Assembly: GCA_951394405.1 (NCBI GenBank)
Contig: OX596338.1
Location: 3,348,001 to 3,412,000 of the forward strand
Origin: Coprinellus micaceus
Taxonomy: Eukaryota; Basidiomycota; Agaricomycetes; Agaricales; Psathyrellaceae
Reading direction: 5' to 3'
DNA: 64,000 bases
Part shown: positions 37,183-49,865 of the stretch, piece by piece
Layout of the letters: the number at the start of each line of letters is the position of its first letter
Numbering within the stretch: position 1 is the stretch's first letter
Notes under the pieces: model-generated
What the model was told of the DNA's origin: nothing
Seen by the model: the letters and a program-made list of their open reading frames with translations, nothing else
The model's database searches: none
Program-made: the position numbers and the translations under genes

Positions 37183-38869
37183 CGCGGTGGTGTAGTGTGC
37201 GGGTCGGAGGTGTAGTGTGGCAAGTCACGACACAGGTTGGTTCGGACTTTGAAAATAGCGCGTGGGTAAGGCGCGTCAACGCGACTCACGCGACTATCCC
37301 TCCTTGGCTCCATCTACTCTCCTCTGATATTTTCATTTGGGCATACTTCCGTCTTGAAAATGTATTACTGCGACCATGAAATGAAGATTTTGCTGGGATA
37401 CGCTCAACGCAGAGCCCTCAAGCTTCCAGCTGGAACATTTCTTCACTTCTGTTCCTGGGCCGGGATAAAATCACCACAGGACCCCCGAAATCGACCAAGA
37501 TCCAACTGGAATATGCACCCGATTATTATTATATCCTGGCCTCGCCCTTGGAACTCTCGGCCCCATGCCGGGCGACGCTCGACAAAGGCGCTCGCACAGG
37601 AACTGGCCAACAGTGTATACGAGAGCACAACAACGAAAGCGGCCGGTATGCCGTGATACACGACTGGGGTCATGTTCTACAACACCAAAACCCTCAGTAC
37701 TCTGAGAGCATGTCGCTCAGGTGTGCCTCCCCTTTTGACTGAAGCGCGATGATGAAGCTGGAAAGATCGTCGCACTCAGGTACCGGCGCATGAACCGTTG
37801 ATGTCGTAGTATTCCTGCAGGTGTCCGAACCCAACCTTGGGCGAAACATCGCCAGGTTGTACTGCTCTCTTGCCTTCGCGCGCTCGTCCGACCTGGAGTG
37901 CCTCGCCTGGATACGTCCAGCTGCTGTGAAAACGCCCCACGCCCTCTCATATGACACTGTCGTGCACTCAATGGATGAAGTGTGCTCTCTTTTCGTTCCT
38001 TTCATACATCCCACAAAGCCCGTATATTGATCAATGTCGCCGCTCGTTCTATCCAGAAGACATTACATAGCACCATGATCATTTCTACAGACTCGTCCTC
38101 CACTTGCGACGTGGGCCTTCAACACGACCGCCCATTCCTACTCTTGCCTTCGTATCCTGAAACGACCACTTGCTTGAACGAGCCGGCAATCGTGGTCAGC
38201 CTGCTTTTGGAAGACTGACAAGGTCTTCCCCCAATCCGTTCGCGACCTCACTTCTCAGATCAATTACGCGCACCTGGCACAACTGAAGCGAGGGTGGATG
38301 GGACATCGCGAACTGGATTTATTCAGTGTGAGCACCTCCTTGATTGAGAAGTTCTTCTCCAGTGGAGGCCCCGACTTCGAGTCAACGTCCATCGCGCAAT
38401 GGGGAGGAACTGTTTGGGCGCCTATTCGGCCCAATACCTCCATTGAAACGATCGCGGGGCCAGCGTCGTATTAAGGCGGTGAGGACTTCAGTGCCTGGTT
38501 CACAGAGATGGTGTACAAAGAGAGAAGCCAAACACGACGCCGGGGGTATTGCGGGGACAATGGGAAAGTTGGGCCTCGTGACACGTAGAACACACCACGT
38601 GTTGTTGGTTGGACAATGGAAATGGAAGGTATTCAAAACGCTGGCACGAACCGCCATCTTTTTCACTTCTTTCCTTCTCTCCACACCCTTGCGCTACCCA
38701 TCCTCAAAGTTTTCTCCTCAGTTCTGCTTTCTTGAGGCCACCGTTGCCCACCACGTCGATCCTACGCCCGACCACAACCACCTCCTTGTCGCCTAGTTCA
38801 TCTATAAGCGGTGAGTGGCAATAATGCACAAGAAACAAGGGCATAGGTCTTACATCTTGTCCAGCTAGG
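37183..38869. other. Gap between NUR1-like and membrane coiled-coil genes
   Basis: About 1.7 kb. Apart from a weak hAT-like fragment on the minus strand (37694-38014) I see no gene. Short frames such as 38344-38796 (+) have no recognisable motif. Confidence 0.4.
37694..38014 (-). pseudogene. Possible remnant of a hAT transposase C-terminus
   Basis: A minus-strand frame of 106 codons includes SYERAWGVFTAAGRIQARHS followed by RSDERAKAREQYNLAMFRPR. Its spacing resembles the hAT dimerisation region (CER-x-W-x-F, then R-x4-L, then YNL). No longer transposase frame continues on either side, and the usual upstream acidic residues are not visible. It is a fragment at best and may be a chance match. 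Confidence 0.25.
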
Positions 38870-40219
38870 ATGGCAGGACAATCGTCTTCCCACCACGAGG
38901 AACGTCGCCATCGCAGCGATCGCGAGCGCGAGAGGGGCACTTCCTCAGCCCACCACAGCCGAACTATCTCATCCACAACTCTTCTACTCGTCTTGTCTCT
39001 CGTCCTAGCTGTATTGGCTGTCATGCTCTCCCTTCCATCGGGCGGTAGCTCCTCCGCTGGCGCAGAGGGAGGCTCTGGAGGCATCGGAGGCCTCTTCAAC
39101 GGCGGTCCCAGGGACGCTGCCAACCCGAAGCGAGGTGGTGCCCTGCTCGCCCGTGAAGGCGAAGTGGCTCGTCGCGAAGCTGAGGTCGCCCGACGAGAGG
39201 CCGAGATCCTCGTTGGCGCCCCCGGTGGTGTCATCCCTCCCCCTCCCCCCGCTATCGTGTGCCCCCCTTGCAATGTCCCCACCATCATCGAAACTGTGAT
39301 GCCCCCCGCCCAAACCATCATCCAAGAAATCGTCAAGGAAGCTTCCCTCACTCCCCCTGGCTGGTCCACTCCTCGTATCGAAGACATCATTGAGCGGGAA
39401 CTCAAGATTGCTGAGCGCGAGCGCGAAATTAGCAAGCGTGAGGAGCAAGTTAACCGTCGTGAACACGACGCTGCCCGTCGCGAGTCGTGGATTATGGAGC
39501 AACTCATGTACGTCTTCTCTTCGTATTTTCTCACCGCAGTCTCACTCACCTGCTCCCTTAGTGCCCTTGGCAATGAAGCCCCCCAAGCCGTCGAGGAGGA
39601 ATACGTCTATGAGCCAGTTGCACCGAAACGGAAAGCCAAGGTACCGCCACCCACTCCACCCCGCCGCTCTGAGCTTTGAGACGAAGGAGGTTTCAAAGAG
39701 CGGTCCGCAATTCCAGTCCGTATGGTCCTTCACACCCTCCTCCCCTTCGTCCGGGCTTCGGGGACTACGGTGATATATATTTCCTGTCCCCCGGGGCCGT
39801 TCAGCTCTGCGTGATCGATCGACGACGCGACGCGCTAGGACCACCGACACGTGATGGTTCATTGCGTCCGTTGACGAAGCGGAGCTAACGGCCTCTGCCC
39901 CTCCCCCGAATCTATATGAACTCCTGTGCTGACTACTTCTCTCTGTTTCTAGTTTCATGAACTCCCTCCTCTTGTCGTCAACGAATACGAATATGGCTAT
40001 GGCGCCCAAACCAAGACCATCATCCAAGAAACTGCTGTTCCCGCCCCTGCCCCTGCCAATACCCGATATGCCCCGTTCCCCACTCCCGAACCTGCGACCT
40101 CGTTGAAGACCGAGTCAAGTCCCCGAACAACGGCGGTTGAGATCGTGCGTGACGAGGGCCCGAGAACTATTGTGCGGCCCCCTGCTAGGAGGCCGAAGCC
40201 GATGATTGGAGGGTGGTGA
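38870..40219 (+). CDS. Single-pass membrane protein with coiled coil and Pro-rich tail, 3' exons uncertain
   Basis: The family is not recognised. From ATG 38870 the protein has a polar N-terminus (MAGQSSSHHEERRHRSDRER), one membrane segment (TLLLVLSLVLAVLAVMLSLP) and a Gly-rich spacer. Charged repeats follow (EGEVARREAEVARREAEILV), then a Pro/Ile segment (PAQTIIQEIVKEA) and a second coiled coil (ELKIAEREREISKREEQVNR). A 54-bp intron (39508-39561) is a multiple of three. A TGA ends this frame at about 39679. Downstream, a good acceptor with a tgctgac branch-like site (near 39952) opens an exon reading FHELPPLVVNEYEYGYGAQT and ending IVRPPARRPKPMIGGW at 40219. This looks like the true C-terminus, echoing TIIQE, but the joining exon could not be fixed. 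The shorter protein (38870-39679, ending PPRRSEL) is the alternative. Confidence 0.6.
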
Positions 40220-43200
40220 TCGTTTCTTGCTTGGAGGGCTGTAATGCTTCCCTTTTTGTGTTTGTACCCCGACGGACCATTTCTTGCTTCATCTCCTTTG
40301 TTCCTCATGTCAACGCATTTATATGTGCGTTGCTACATCTCACGTTTACGACTCGTTCACGGCTCGGTTAGATTCAAAACCTTTTACGACTGATCAGTAC
40401 ATAGTATCTCTAGTAGTAGCGCATGTAGTAGTATACACAATGTCCTGATCCCCATGATATACACATCTCTTTCTAATCTCTCCCGTGAGCTGTTTACATG
40501 GGGTTCCAGCTATACATATGAATGTCCACCCCTTGCGTTTGCGTGCGGAGCCCTTGCACATGCAAGCAAGCGCGCGAGACTCGCCGGGTCACGCCGCACC
40601 GAAATCCTCCCGGAATTAACGGTTTGACGACTAGGCTTTGATCCAAGAGGTGGCAGCGATTTGGATCGGATACATGGACTTCAACCATCTGATGGTGATC
40701 TCGGAAATACCCGACAGCGGCTTGGCGGCGGCATCAAGGCATTCCCCGACGGCGAGCTCGGCTTATGGGCCTTGTCTTCGTGTTTGCTCACCTCAATCCC
40801 CACCTCCTTCGTCTCAGTATCATTATTATAAAACACGAAAGCGTCTGCGCCTTCTGGAATAATTGGCGCCGTTGTTACTGTGCACTCGGCGGCGGGTTAT
40901 AAATCATGGGGTTGGGGGAGAGTCAGTCACGGTCAAGAGACAGTGAGATGGTCCCAGTTCACTAGCATCGGAAAGGACCGACTTAGGGCAAAACAAAGTT
41001 CGGGGGTCAAAGCTGAAGAATTGTCGACATCGTAGGATACAGATGTAGAAGCTGACAGAGTAGTGGTCTGACCAAGACTCTCAGCAACCAATCTGTAACC
41101 TATACGCAGTGGTCGAACCGGGGCACAATGACTGAATACATACATCCCTCAGCTATTTGCACCGTAAGGCTCGTTAATACGCGTAAGCTGCGTGGGTGGA
41201 CGTGGATGTCCGTAGTGCGAATGAAGCTGCTCAGCGGTTGGGCGCTCTCGAGTCTCGCCGTCGGAGTACGAAGTACGGCAGACGCAAACATGTCACGCAG
41301 TCCTTCCCGATTTGGGGGGTGTCCTATATACCACACCCCGTGAGAACCATGTACCCGATCCGAATCGCTGCCACCTCTTGCTTTGATCGGTGCTCTTGAA
41401 CATCATGGAGTTGACAGGGCGGGGATAAGGTCATAAATGGGATGATCCAGGCCATATTTCCCCTCATGTGTATAATTCTGATGGCCTTGATTATCAAGCA
41501 TTACCTGCTCTTGTGCACCTGGCACTTCATATCTACCCCTCTAGGTTTTAACAGTGCGACTCAATTTTGTCCAGCTTCCTTGAGAGTTTGCGACACATGA
41601 ATGGGACCACGGTCGGTGGGGAGTGCTTTTCGGTCCAAGTTCTGTCCCCTCCGAAGGCCGATTCGAGTCAAAAGGGGCGATGCCAATGGGAGTGGATCAT
41701 GTCCACCGCCCTTCTATCACCGTGATCCCGGAGCGTTTCGACTTTAGGAAATTGAACAACTTGAGGGCCTAGTCCACCGCATCGCCTTCAACCAACACAA
41801 GGGCGAAACGGGCACAACCCAGCCCTCACACTGACTTCTGACTCTGTCTGACTGCCCATGAAGGTCATATGAGGGGACCAGATACGCATACAAGGTCCTG
41901 TTCTAGGATATCACCCCCTACTTCTCGGAGCAATTACTCAACGGCCGGCGCTCCGGTGTGTCGAGCTGCGTCACCCTACAGCAGCACAACGTTGGCTGGG
42001 AAGCCACCCACTACACCTGACAATCGAGCCCCTGCGTCCTCCTTTCCGAGTTTACTCTGCGTGCCTTTCATCAGCATGCATTGAAGAGAGTTTTGCACAT
42101 TTCCCCACTCCCGCGCGACCGGATGCCTCTTATGAGTGAAGGGATCTTGGCGCCTTCCAGCAAATGCCCCTATAGCCCAACAACCGAGTTTAGGCAGTGC
42201 GCGATCCGAGGGTATCTTCTGGGGAGTGGAGAGGAACCACCTAGCCACATTGACCTCATTAGAACCATGAAACTACCTCAGAGTTGCCGTTTTGCGGTTG
42301 ACCCTAATATGGTTTGGGAGCTTTATAAACCGACCCTCCCATGGTCAAGGTAGCATCCATCACCCATTCTACAAATCGTGGCCGGCTCTATTCCTGCTTC
42401 CGCCTCTCGGTGAACCTCGCTCATTGCATGGAGGACACTGAGGGGTGCTGGGCATGTGCTAATGACATGTTGTCCCGCACTGGCAGTCAAGAAAAGATTC
42501 ACCAGACGCCGGTCTGATGCCCCCGGTCCCAACGACGCGGCTCTGAAGACCTCCACCATTGCGACTGTTCGCCAAAGCACGCGGCTTTTGCCGCTCGGAC
42601 TCCCAAACATTAGTAAAAGGGACTTTGCTTTCTCGTGGGAGCTAAGGGCCTCGTATTCTACCCTCTTCGTCCGACAAACGATGGGTTTGTCGCTGCCAGT
42701 CGCATCGGGGGCGCCCTGCTCGACACCCTAGCACCTCTCTGCGGGTCGGGTTTTCGATGTTGTAGGGACCCAACCGGTCTGAGGGGCCGGAACGATGGAA
42801 CGGACCACCATTCCGATACATCTGTCGTCGCAAGAGATAGTCTGGTGATCCTGGTGAGCGCCGAACCATACGAAATCTCGGACTACGGCATATATCGGAA
42901 CGCGCAGTAGTATCGTCCCGTTCTGACTCGAGTTGCATTCGACCCCTCACGCCTACCCTTGGACAACCATGAACCCCACTTTAGATGGCTTGGCGGGTGC
43001 TCGTTCATTCATGTCCCATCACGTTGCGAGAGATAACAGACCACCGAGAGTGGGGTCCTGCAGTCTAATGAGAAGAGACACATCTCGCATCGTTAGGACT
43101 CTAGCTGTCTTAGCTGGTCAACGCTCCCTGCTTGCTCTACTTACGGTTAGTGGTATCTTACCTAGGCTACGCAAGTCAAGAGGAAATCAGGGCCCTGAGG

Positions 43201-43908
43201 AGTGGCAGGTTGTTATCGTGGGTTGCATTTCAGCCTCGTTGGCGGGCACAGTGGCGAGGGTGTTGGTCCAGCGACCGGATCTCTGCCTCCATTCATGCGA
43301 ACGGCTGCGCACGGGTGCTCCGCATACTTACACACTGAGAAAAGCAACAGTCATCTAATTCACCCTCGCCGTCGTGATGATATATTTCTCTTCGTCGTGG
43401 AACCACTTTTCTTGGCGGGTAGACTGGACTCAGACCTACCTCTATAGATGTTCCGAATTCCGTTCCTCCATCCCGTGCCCGCAGTCAGCGGTCATACCAC
43501 AGCTTTGTTGAAGTCTAAGAAGGCTCGAAGACAAGGGTGTACTTGCACAAACCCTGTTACCAAACTTCGAGAACGCATGCATTTAGGCCTACGGAGACCC
43601 TGCGTCGTCTGCCCCGGGCCCCGCCTCCCAGACAGTGCCAACGCGGCGTGGCTCAGAAAGGGGATATGCACTGAACCTAGTACTGAGCAATATCCGATGC
43701 GCTTGCTTCCGGGGTACATGACGTCTGGATTAAAATGTATCGCAACTACATACATTGATAACTACATTGACATTAATAGGTAGCAGTTCAGGTGCGAGAC
43801 GCAAGGCTAGCCGATGAGCAAGGGGGATAGCAAAACACCATATGGTCCCGGTAAGATCTCTCATTGTACCATACAAATCCATTTGAAGCGGTGATAGGTG
43901 TGGGGCAC
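40220..43908. other. Gene-poor accessory sequence
   Basis: About 3.7 kb with only short, mutually overlapping frames (at most about 140 codons) and no recognised protein. No tRNA or long repeat was found. A minus frame at 42323-42610 contains EAGIEPATICRM, a string typical of spurious frames from repetitive DNA. I consider the stretch decayed or non-coding. Confidence 0.45.
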
Positions 43909-44034
43909 CGAGGTTGCTGGATGTCTGGGAGGAGGATTGAGCCGGTGAGACGCCATGCTACTGGAGGTCTTGGAGGAGTATTGAACTGGTGTGACGCCCA
44001 TGTTGCTGGGGGCCTTGAAGGTGGGTTGAGCTAG
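43909..44034. repeat. Degenerate 45-bp tandem repeat, about 2.8 copies
   Basis: Three consecutive blocks start at 43909, 43954 and 43999, so the period is 45 bp. Shared core strings are ttgctgg or tactgg, then ggaggaggattga or ggaggagtattga, then a GTGA-GACGCC or GTGTGACGCC end. The third copy is truncated. Divergence is visible at roughly one base in four, so the array is old. It is not inside any gene I support. Confidence 0.7.
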
Positions 44035-45126
44035 TACCAGTGGCCTTAATTTTATCCGCCCGGTCTCCTTGGAAATGTCAGCTTTCGGCGAAGTGGGTTT
44101 GACAGAGTTCTCAGACCGGACGCACCGTTTTCCCCCAGAGAAAGTAGGAGTGGATGTCGCGGTCGGGAAGGGAAGGCATGACCAGATGTCATGGAGGGGG
44201 TTGTAGTATCAGAAACAGGCGGACTAGGTGAATGAACCTAAAAGAGTGACGCATCGCGGAAGGCCGAAGTAAGGAGACCCGTTCTGTGCGTTTAAAGGAA
44301 TGCGCACCATTATTGTTCACCGAGCCCTTGCCTGCGGGGAGTGGCGTCTCATACAGCTTCACGTCGACAGGAGCACACGCGTTGTTGCTCCCTCGGTGCC
44401 CCTGGGTGGATGATTGAAGGGAAGGGGCGGGTACAACAGACGAACCCAAGTAAAATGACTGGGGACGGCCTTATAGCTAACGATTAAAGCGGAGCTTCAT
44501 ACAATTCACACGCCGGTGTCATAGGAAACTGACTCGGAGAATCTCCGTGGCCATGATCGCCTCTGCCACGCGTTCGACGTTATATCTCGACGTGCATCCG
44601 AGGTTTTCAGTCAGAAAAAAATGTAATGAATATTATTCAGTTCTACCTACAGCCTGACACGAAAATTTGATATTTGAACTCGAACGTTGCGAGTGCGCGG
44701 GGGGAGGAAAAGAGGGGCGCTGAGCGGAACTCGATGGTTGATGCCATCATATCTCCCCCGACGCGCCCGAGATTTCATAAGGGCAACGAGAAATCTCTCG
44801 GAGGTTCCAGTGTGCGAGATCGGAGTGCGAGAGGGACGAGGAGGAGGTGCGGGGAAATCCTCACAGGATCCTCTTGCCTCATTTGGCCGGGGCAACCCAC
44901 CCCGGTTTTCATACAGCGGAATAGCGAACAATAGCCGCATCGTACGAGCCTGAGGTGTCCATGATCCTCATCGACATGCAGGACGACATAATATTCTATT
45001 CAAATTTCCGGCGATATACCAATCGTGGCACCTTATATACATATTAACATAGACCTACGGAATGGAGGAATGGGAAGTGAAAACGCTTGTTTGGGAAGTA
45101 GGAGCTACTTTCTACGAGGGGTAAGA
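44035..45126. other. Intergenic, no feature supported
   Basis: About 1.1 kb. AT-rich patches occur near 44600-44640 and 44980-45050. The short frames at 44647-44953 are antiparallel shadows of each other and show no motif. Confidence 0.4.
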
Positions 45127-46388
45127 CTATGCCTGTCCGCGGAGGAGTGCAAGGAGAGAAGGAAGTTCATCGTCACCGGCTGCAGTAGCGTCGTCGATCT
45201 CACCTCCCCACCCCGTGGTGCCAGCCTCAGCCTCCGAATTGTCGGATATGATCTCCGTAGGAGTGGGGCTACTGAAGCGCGCCATCGACCTCCAAGGTCG
45301 AGATTCAGGGATGTCCCCCTGGACCCTGTCCAAGCGGGGACTGAGGGGAGAGGGAGTGGAAGGAGGTAGTGTCGAAGATCGACTGGTCGCTTCGGTATCG
45401 ACCCTGCAGCGATGGGCTGCGAACATTCCCAAACGCAACATGATGTCCTTGCACACGAAGCACTGGACAAAAGTCTCCCAGAATAGGTCCTCGTTCATTC
45501 CGTGGACGAGCGAGTGGATCAAGGCTTGCTTCGCCTCCTTGGGAACTTCGGGTTTGATCAGGGGGAATACTTGGAGACGGAAGTCAGCAGGATGGTACAA
45601 ACCGGACCAGAGGTCCTTGATCTCGGGAGCACTCACGGAAACGACCTCTCCCTCTGATTGTGGGCTCGCTGATGACCTGCATCAATCCAGCCTGGCCTTT
45701 GGGCAGGGTCGGCCCACTCAGGTCAGAGATGTAGTTGAGCTCTTGAGGCCTCAGAGGAGTTTCTGAGCGATCGTGAGTTCCGCTGAAGTTGGAACAGGAG
45801 GGGAACATCCTACCTCGTTTGTCGCATCGCTTGATTTTGATACCACTCAGCATATAGAACTTTTCAAGGCAGACTGTTAAAAAGGATTGGTGGCCTGGGT
45901 CAGAGCTTAGCCGTGGCAGGGACGGAGGGACTACTCACGAGAGTAACCGCAGCGCCGACGTTCGCAAACGGCAACGTACTGCCCGTTTAAAATGGAGTCG
46001 TGATTCCCATCTGCGTCTCCCCTGGCGACTTCCACTATGCCGATGAGCGATTCAGTGTAATCTGTGTTGTCCAGAAAGGCGCAAAGGCAGCTGGGCGCTC
46101 TGAAGTAGTGGGTCCTGCGGTACGACTCTAACATGCTCGGCGGAATCCGCTGGCCGGTCTCAACGTCGTACGGCCTGTCACTGAACTGAGCGCCAGCAAT
46201 ATGGGGAGGGGAGAAGAGTGCACACACCAGGCAAACTCCTTGAGAGATTGAGTGACCGCATCGTAGTGAAGAGGGACTGGATTCCTCCTGGGGGTTCGGC
46301 AGTGGTGTGCTTGAATTTGGCGAAGGAAATGTGCAAGGATAACGCTAGGAAGCGGACTTTGCCCGTGAGCGACGCGAGGGCTGTTCAT
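45127..46388 (-). CDS. Orphan protein, 347 residues, five exons
   Basis: Not recognised as a named family. A five-exon model (introns 46181-46227, 45874-45938, 45763-45813 and 45622-45676) is consistent in phase throughout and totals 1,044 coding bases. It begins MNSPRVAHGQSPLPSVILAH. The middle holds RPYDVETGQRIPPSMLESYR and the Cys-containing NGQYVAVCERRRCGYSLCLE, followed by KFYMLSGIKIKRCDKRE. It continues with PEVPKEAKQALIHSLVHGMN and ETFVQCFVCKDIMLRLG, and ends in an acidic Ser/Pro tail (ELPSLLALLRGQA). The spaced CxxxxC and CxxC pairs could bind metal, but this is a guess. It resembles lineage-restricted agaricomycete proteins that I recall only vaguely. Clean splice sites and maintained frame argue against a relic. 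Confidence 0.6.
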
Positions 46389-47399
46389 ATCTAGAGCGAA
46401 AGGTGGGCGAGTCTATGGGAAGTGGGATGGATTGTGTCGGCGCACCGTGTCCTGGTTTTAAGGGTGCACATCGACTGCGGCGAAGCCAAGTGTTCCCCGT
46501 ACGTAGTGCGAACGGGAGTCACTGACTGGCAGTTGCCAACACACTGACTCGAGATGAAGCCAACCCTTGGTGAATTTTGAGTCATTTGTTCCTAGTTGCA
46601 GAAAATAAGTCATTTCGAATATTCAGCCAGTACACAGGGCCACCGCAGCTCTGCGCAGAAGAACAGCCAACCGTGTGAACCCCGCTGCATTAGCCCGACC
46701 AAGGAGTTCGAGTGTAATCGCGTTGTGAGAATTCTCAATCGTAATGAAGACGAACTTGAGGTACCCATTGGTCGTCTGCGTGAAACGAAAGACTCCGCAG
46801 AGCCGAGATGACTATGAGACGAGAAACAGAGACAACATAGGCGGCGCACTGGTTGAGCCCGAAGGGAGCTGGCATCCACTCAAACTCCTACGCCAGGACC
46901 AAATCACGCCTTCGACCGTTCGCCAACTCTCTCATCCTTCCTCCCATTGCTTAACTGCGAGTCCATCCGACCATCCCCTTCGATCACCTACTCCATCGAA
47001 ACGAGGAAGCGTCGATTCTAAGCTCTTCTTCCCGAGAAATCTGCTTGGCCAACATGCACATCTAGCCCTTCTTTTTGAGTATGGCTTGGACCCCGACTTC
47101 GTTTCAGACGACGTGAGAGGGGGGACTTGAGTCAGAGAGAGTATATGGGCTACTCAAGTGAGCAGGGTGTACGCGGCAATTTGAAGGTGAGCATCCGCCC
47201 GCCGTGTACTCGAGCGGGGCACACTGCAGGCCTCTAGCCTTGATGGGCGGTGAAAGGGGTTCCTCGACTGTTGGTTGTCCCTGGTGACAAAATGTCTTTC
47301 TCGATCTGGAGCGAACCGGCGGGTCGTCGAAGCATCTGGGCATCGACAATCGCCGTGCGCGTGCGTCTGGCAGGGTAGATATATGAGGGTGCTTTGTGT

Positions 47400-47997
47400 C
47401 TATACTAGCAGTCGGTGCTGGTGTGGGAGGCGTGATAGGCGGGAGGGATCGTGGGTTGGTCGTACTGGGTATGCAGTCAAGAGCAATGGAAAAATCGTGG
47501 AATTAGAGAGAAAGGGAGAAAGAGAACTCTGAGAGAAACCGGGGAGAGGTGCAAGCCAGGTAAATCTGAGGACCCGAGGGGATGTCGAAGTGAACCGTCG
47601 TCGCGAAGCCTCGGTTGGTATTAGTGGTGCCTGGCACCTCTGAAGGTAAGCTTGCTGAGGATGGAGTGGGTATAGATCCGGGTCGAGAAGGTTTCGAACA
47701 TGGGCGAGAGAGTGCCGAATTACTTCGCCGAACGGAAGGTGGCCTTCTATGTTCCGGGCTCGTCCAGTTCTACCGAATAAGTGAGCAGAAGTCGTCACAC
47801 AAGGACAATCAAAATTCACCTTGCAAGAAGAGGGGCGAGAATGAGATCATGAGCGCCGAGAAGCTACTGATGACTCGGGTGCAACCCTCGAAGACAGGGA
47901 CCAAGTTATAGCATCCAGTCCGACCATTGAGATACTGCCCAGACACCGTGTCCTTGCAGACGGCAAGGTGCAGGCCGTGCTCGCCCAAAAAGACCAC
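47400..47997 (-). pseudogene. Fragment of an orphan protein gene
   Basis: Two overlapping minus frames read like real protein. One has GEHGLHLAVCKDTVSGQYLN followed by GRTGCYNLVPVFEGC. The other has ARNIEGHLPFGEVIRHSLAH followed by VRNLLDPDLYPLHP. A short intron between them would be needed, and the continuation is unclear both upstream and downstream (a frame ending LLLTAYPVRPTHDPSRLSRL looks like read-through). No start with a convincing leader was found, so I call it a fragment. It could be an intact but poorly modelled small gene. Confidence 0.35.
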
Positions 47998-48013
47998 TAG
48001 GTTGTCTGTTACG

Positions 48014-48030
48014 GTTGTTGTTGTTGTTGT
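48014..48030. repeat. Short (GTT)n microsatellite
   Basis: Five full GTT units plus a partial one, uninterrupted, in non-coding sequence. Confidence 0.8.
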
Positions 48031-49865
48031 GAATAGGAAGTCAAGAACCTATCAAGCGGGAGCTAAGTAGTGCGTTCCCAAACGATATGTAGCACTCCCG
48101 ACTGCGCACCTGCTGTCCATTCTGGTTCCGATCTTGGTCTGGAGGTGGAGGATCGTTCCGAAAGCAAGGTTTCTGCCCTTTCCACACTGGTAACACTCCG
48201 TGTGCTTGATCCTGCCTCCACATTCATACCAGCGCAGATACCCTCGTCGAAATGCAAACTCAGAGTCAGCGCTTTCTATATTCCACCGTCGGTCGTCATA
48301 TACAACACGTTGAGGAAATCAGGACGTCCGTGTAACTTTCCACCAATCCAGGCTATCGATATCGGATGCTGCAAGAGGACACCAAGTACCTGCTCCTTCC
48401 CAGTGGTAAGGCCACCGTTCTCCGAGACGACATACTCGCGAACACGGACGATGGCGATTCAGATCGCTTGAAGTCGCAGTGGCCCTACTGAGCGCATGGA
48501 CTCGGGCTGGAAACGGAGTAATCTTCGAATTCGGCGAGAAGGTTACCGACCTTTAGTCGTCCTGGTCGGCCTCGATGAGGTGCTCTCCACACTAGGAGAG
48601 GACGGCGTGCTTCCAGTCGTCGGGCTTAACGTATTCGGCTTGCCGGGTCGTCTCCTTCCAGCGTTGGCTATGAGCTCGCTGTGGCTGTCGATGAGCGCCG
48701 AGAAGATCCTAGGCTCTCTACCTTGCTTAGTACGTAGGGGTTCTTCCTTAGAATAGAGGATTCACGGGTCGGGATACGCGCGAAGAAGGCTCTCTTGTTC
48801 CTCCTCGTCGAACTCGGAGTTCCACCGCATCGACACCACGAACCTGAAGTTCCTCCTCGCCGTCCTCTCAAAGTTCCCTCTCCAACTATCGGTGCCGCCA
48901 CTGAACAATGGCGCGATCTTGGGGTTCTGGGCACAAGGAACTATGAAAAGGGGACAAAAGAAGGAGGAATATTTTGAAGGGGAGATCAATGTTAATTCGT
49001 TACTTTAAGTGGAGGGAACAGCATCCCGTTTCAGGCGGTCTGCAATCGCAGAGACTGAGGCGCTTGCATTGGCAGCTGCAAGAACGTCGAGGAGCGAGAG
49101 GACGTCGACTGGCTTGACAAGCACGAAAAGTACTGTATGACGGAGGCGCTTGGGAGCGAAAGGAGACGGGTTTTACGGTGTGCCCGGGGGCGACTTGGAT
49201 CCTCGTGAGGGGTTTGGGGTGGGGGACCTTGGAGAAGAGGGAAGAGGGAGGGGCGCTTGGCGGCGAATCTTTTTGTCCATCCCCATGTCTTAATCCTCAA
49301 ACTATCTGGATCTGGCTCTTCAGGTGGTATTCCGAGTCCGTCTATTTCCCAGACTTCGAAGCTTCAGAGTGTGCCATCCGATTCATGTGAGCCCCAGCGC
49401 CCTAAAGATGAAGGCACCACCACGCACCCGGTCCTGAATCTCTACAAGAGCCAATCATCCTTCCAATTCTTATGCGACGCCATCAGAGTCATATTTTTCG
49501 TGAACTCGAAGTCGTCTTCCAGAGCGCCAACATCGGGGCGCGTACAGGTTGCGCCCATCTCTTCCGCTGTCGACGGGAGAGGCTCTTCGGGCCTGGGGAG
49601 GAGGTAGCGTCCAGAAGAACAACCGGACAGGTGCGAAGGTCTTCTCAGGGATTCGGAGAATGCCGAGACTCCTGGGCTAGAGTCAGGCGCCTGCAGTGCT
49701 GCGCTCTGAGTCTTCAATTCAACAGACCCTCCCATGGGCTCATTTCATAAGGAAGACGACCGGACTCAGGATATTGCTCCGGGAGGGAAGTCCGCCTCCA
49801 TAAGGAAGACATAGGGGAATCACGATTAGATGGTTATGTTGCACCAAGAAGTCCAGTGGCTACAT

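Larger units (their letters stand above)
46389..49865. other. Accessory interval with gene fragments
   Basis: About 3.5 kb without a complete gene that I can defend. It contains a minus-strand fragment at 47400-47997, a short (GTT)n run, and minus frames near 48668-48989 and 49442-49735 with no clear motif. The region lies directly downstream of the transposase gene. Confidence 0.4.

Noticed and set aside
42323..42610. Minus frame containing EAGIEPATI
   Set aside because: This string is common in spurious frames from repetitive DNA. No SINE or tRNA structure could be built around it.
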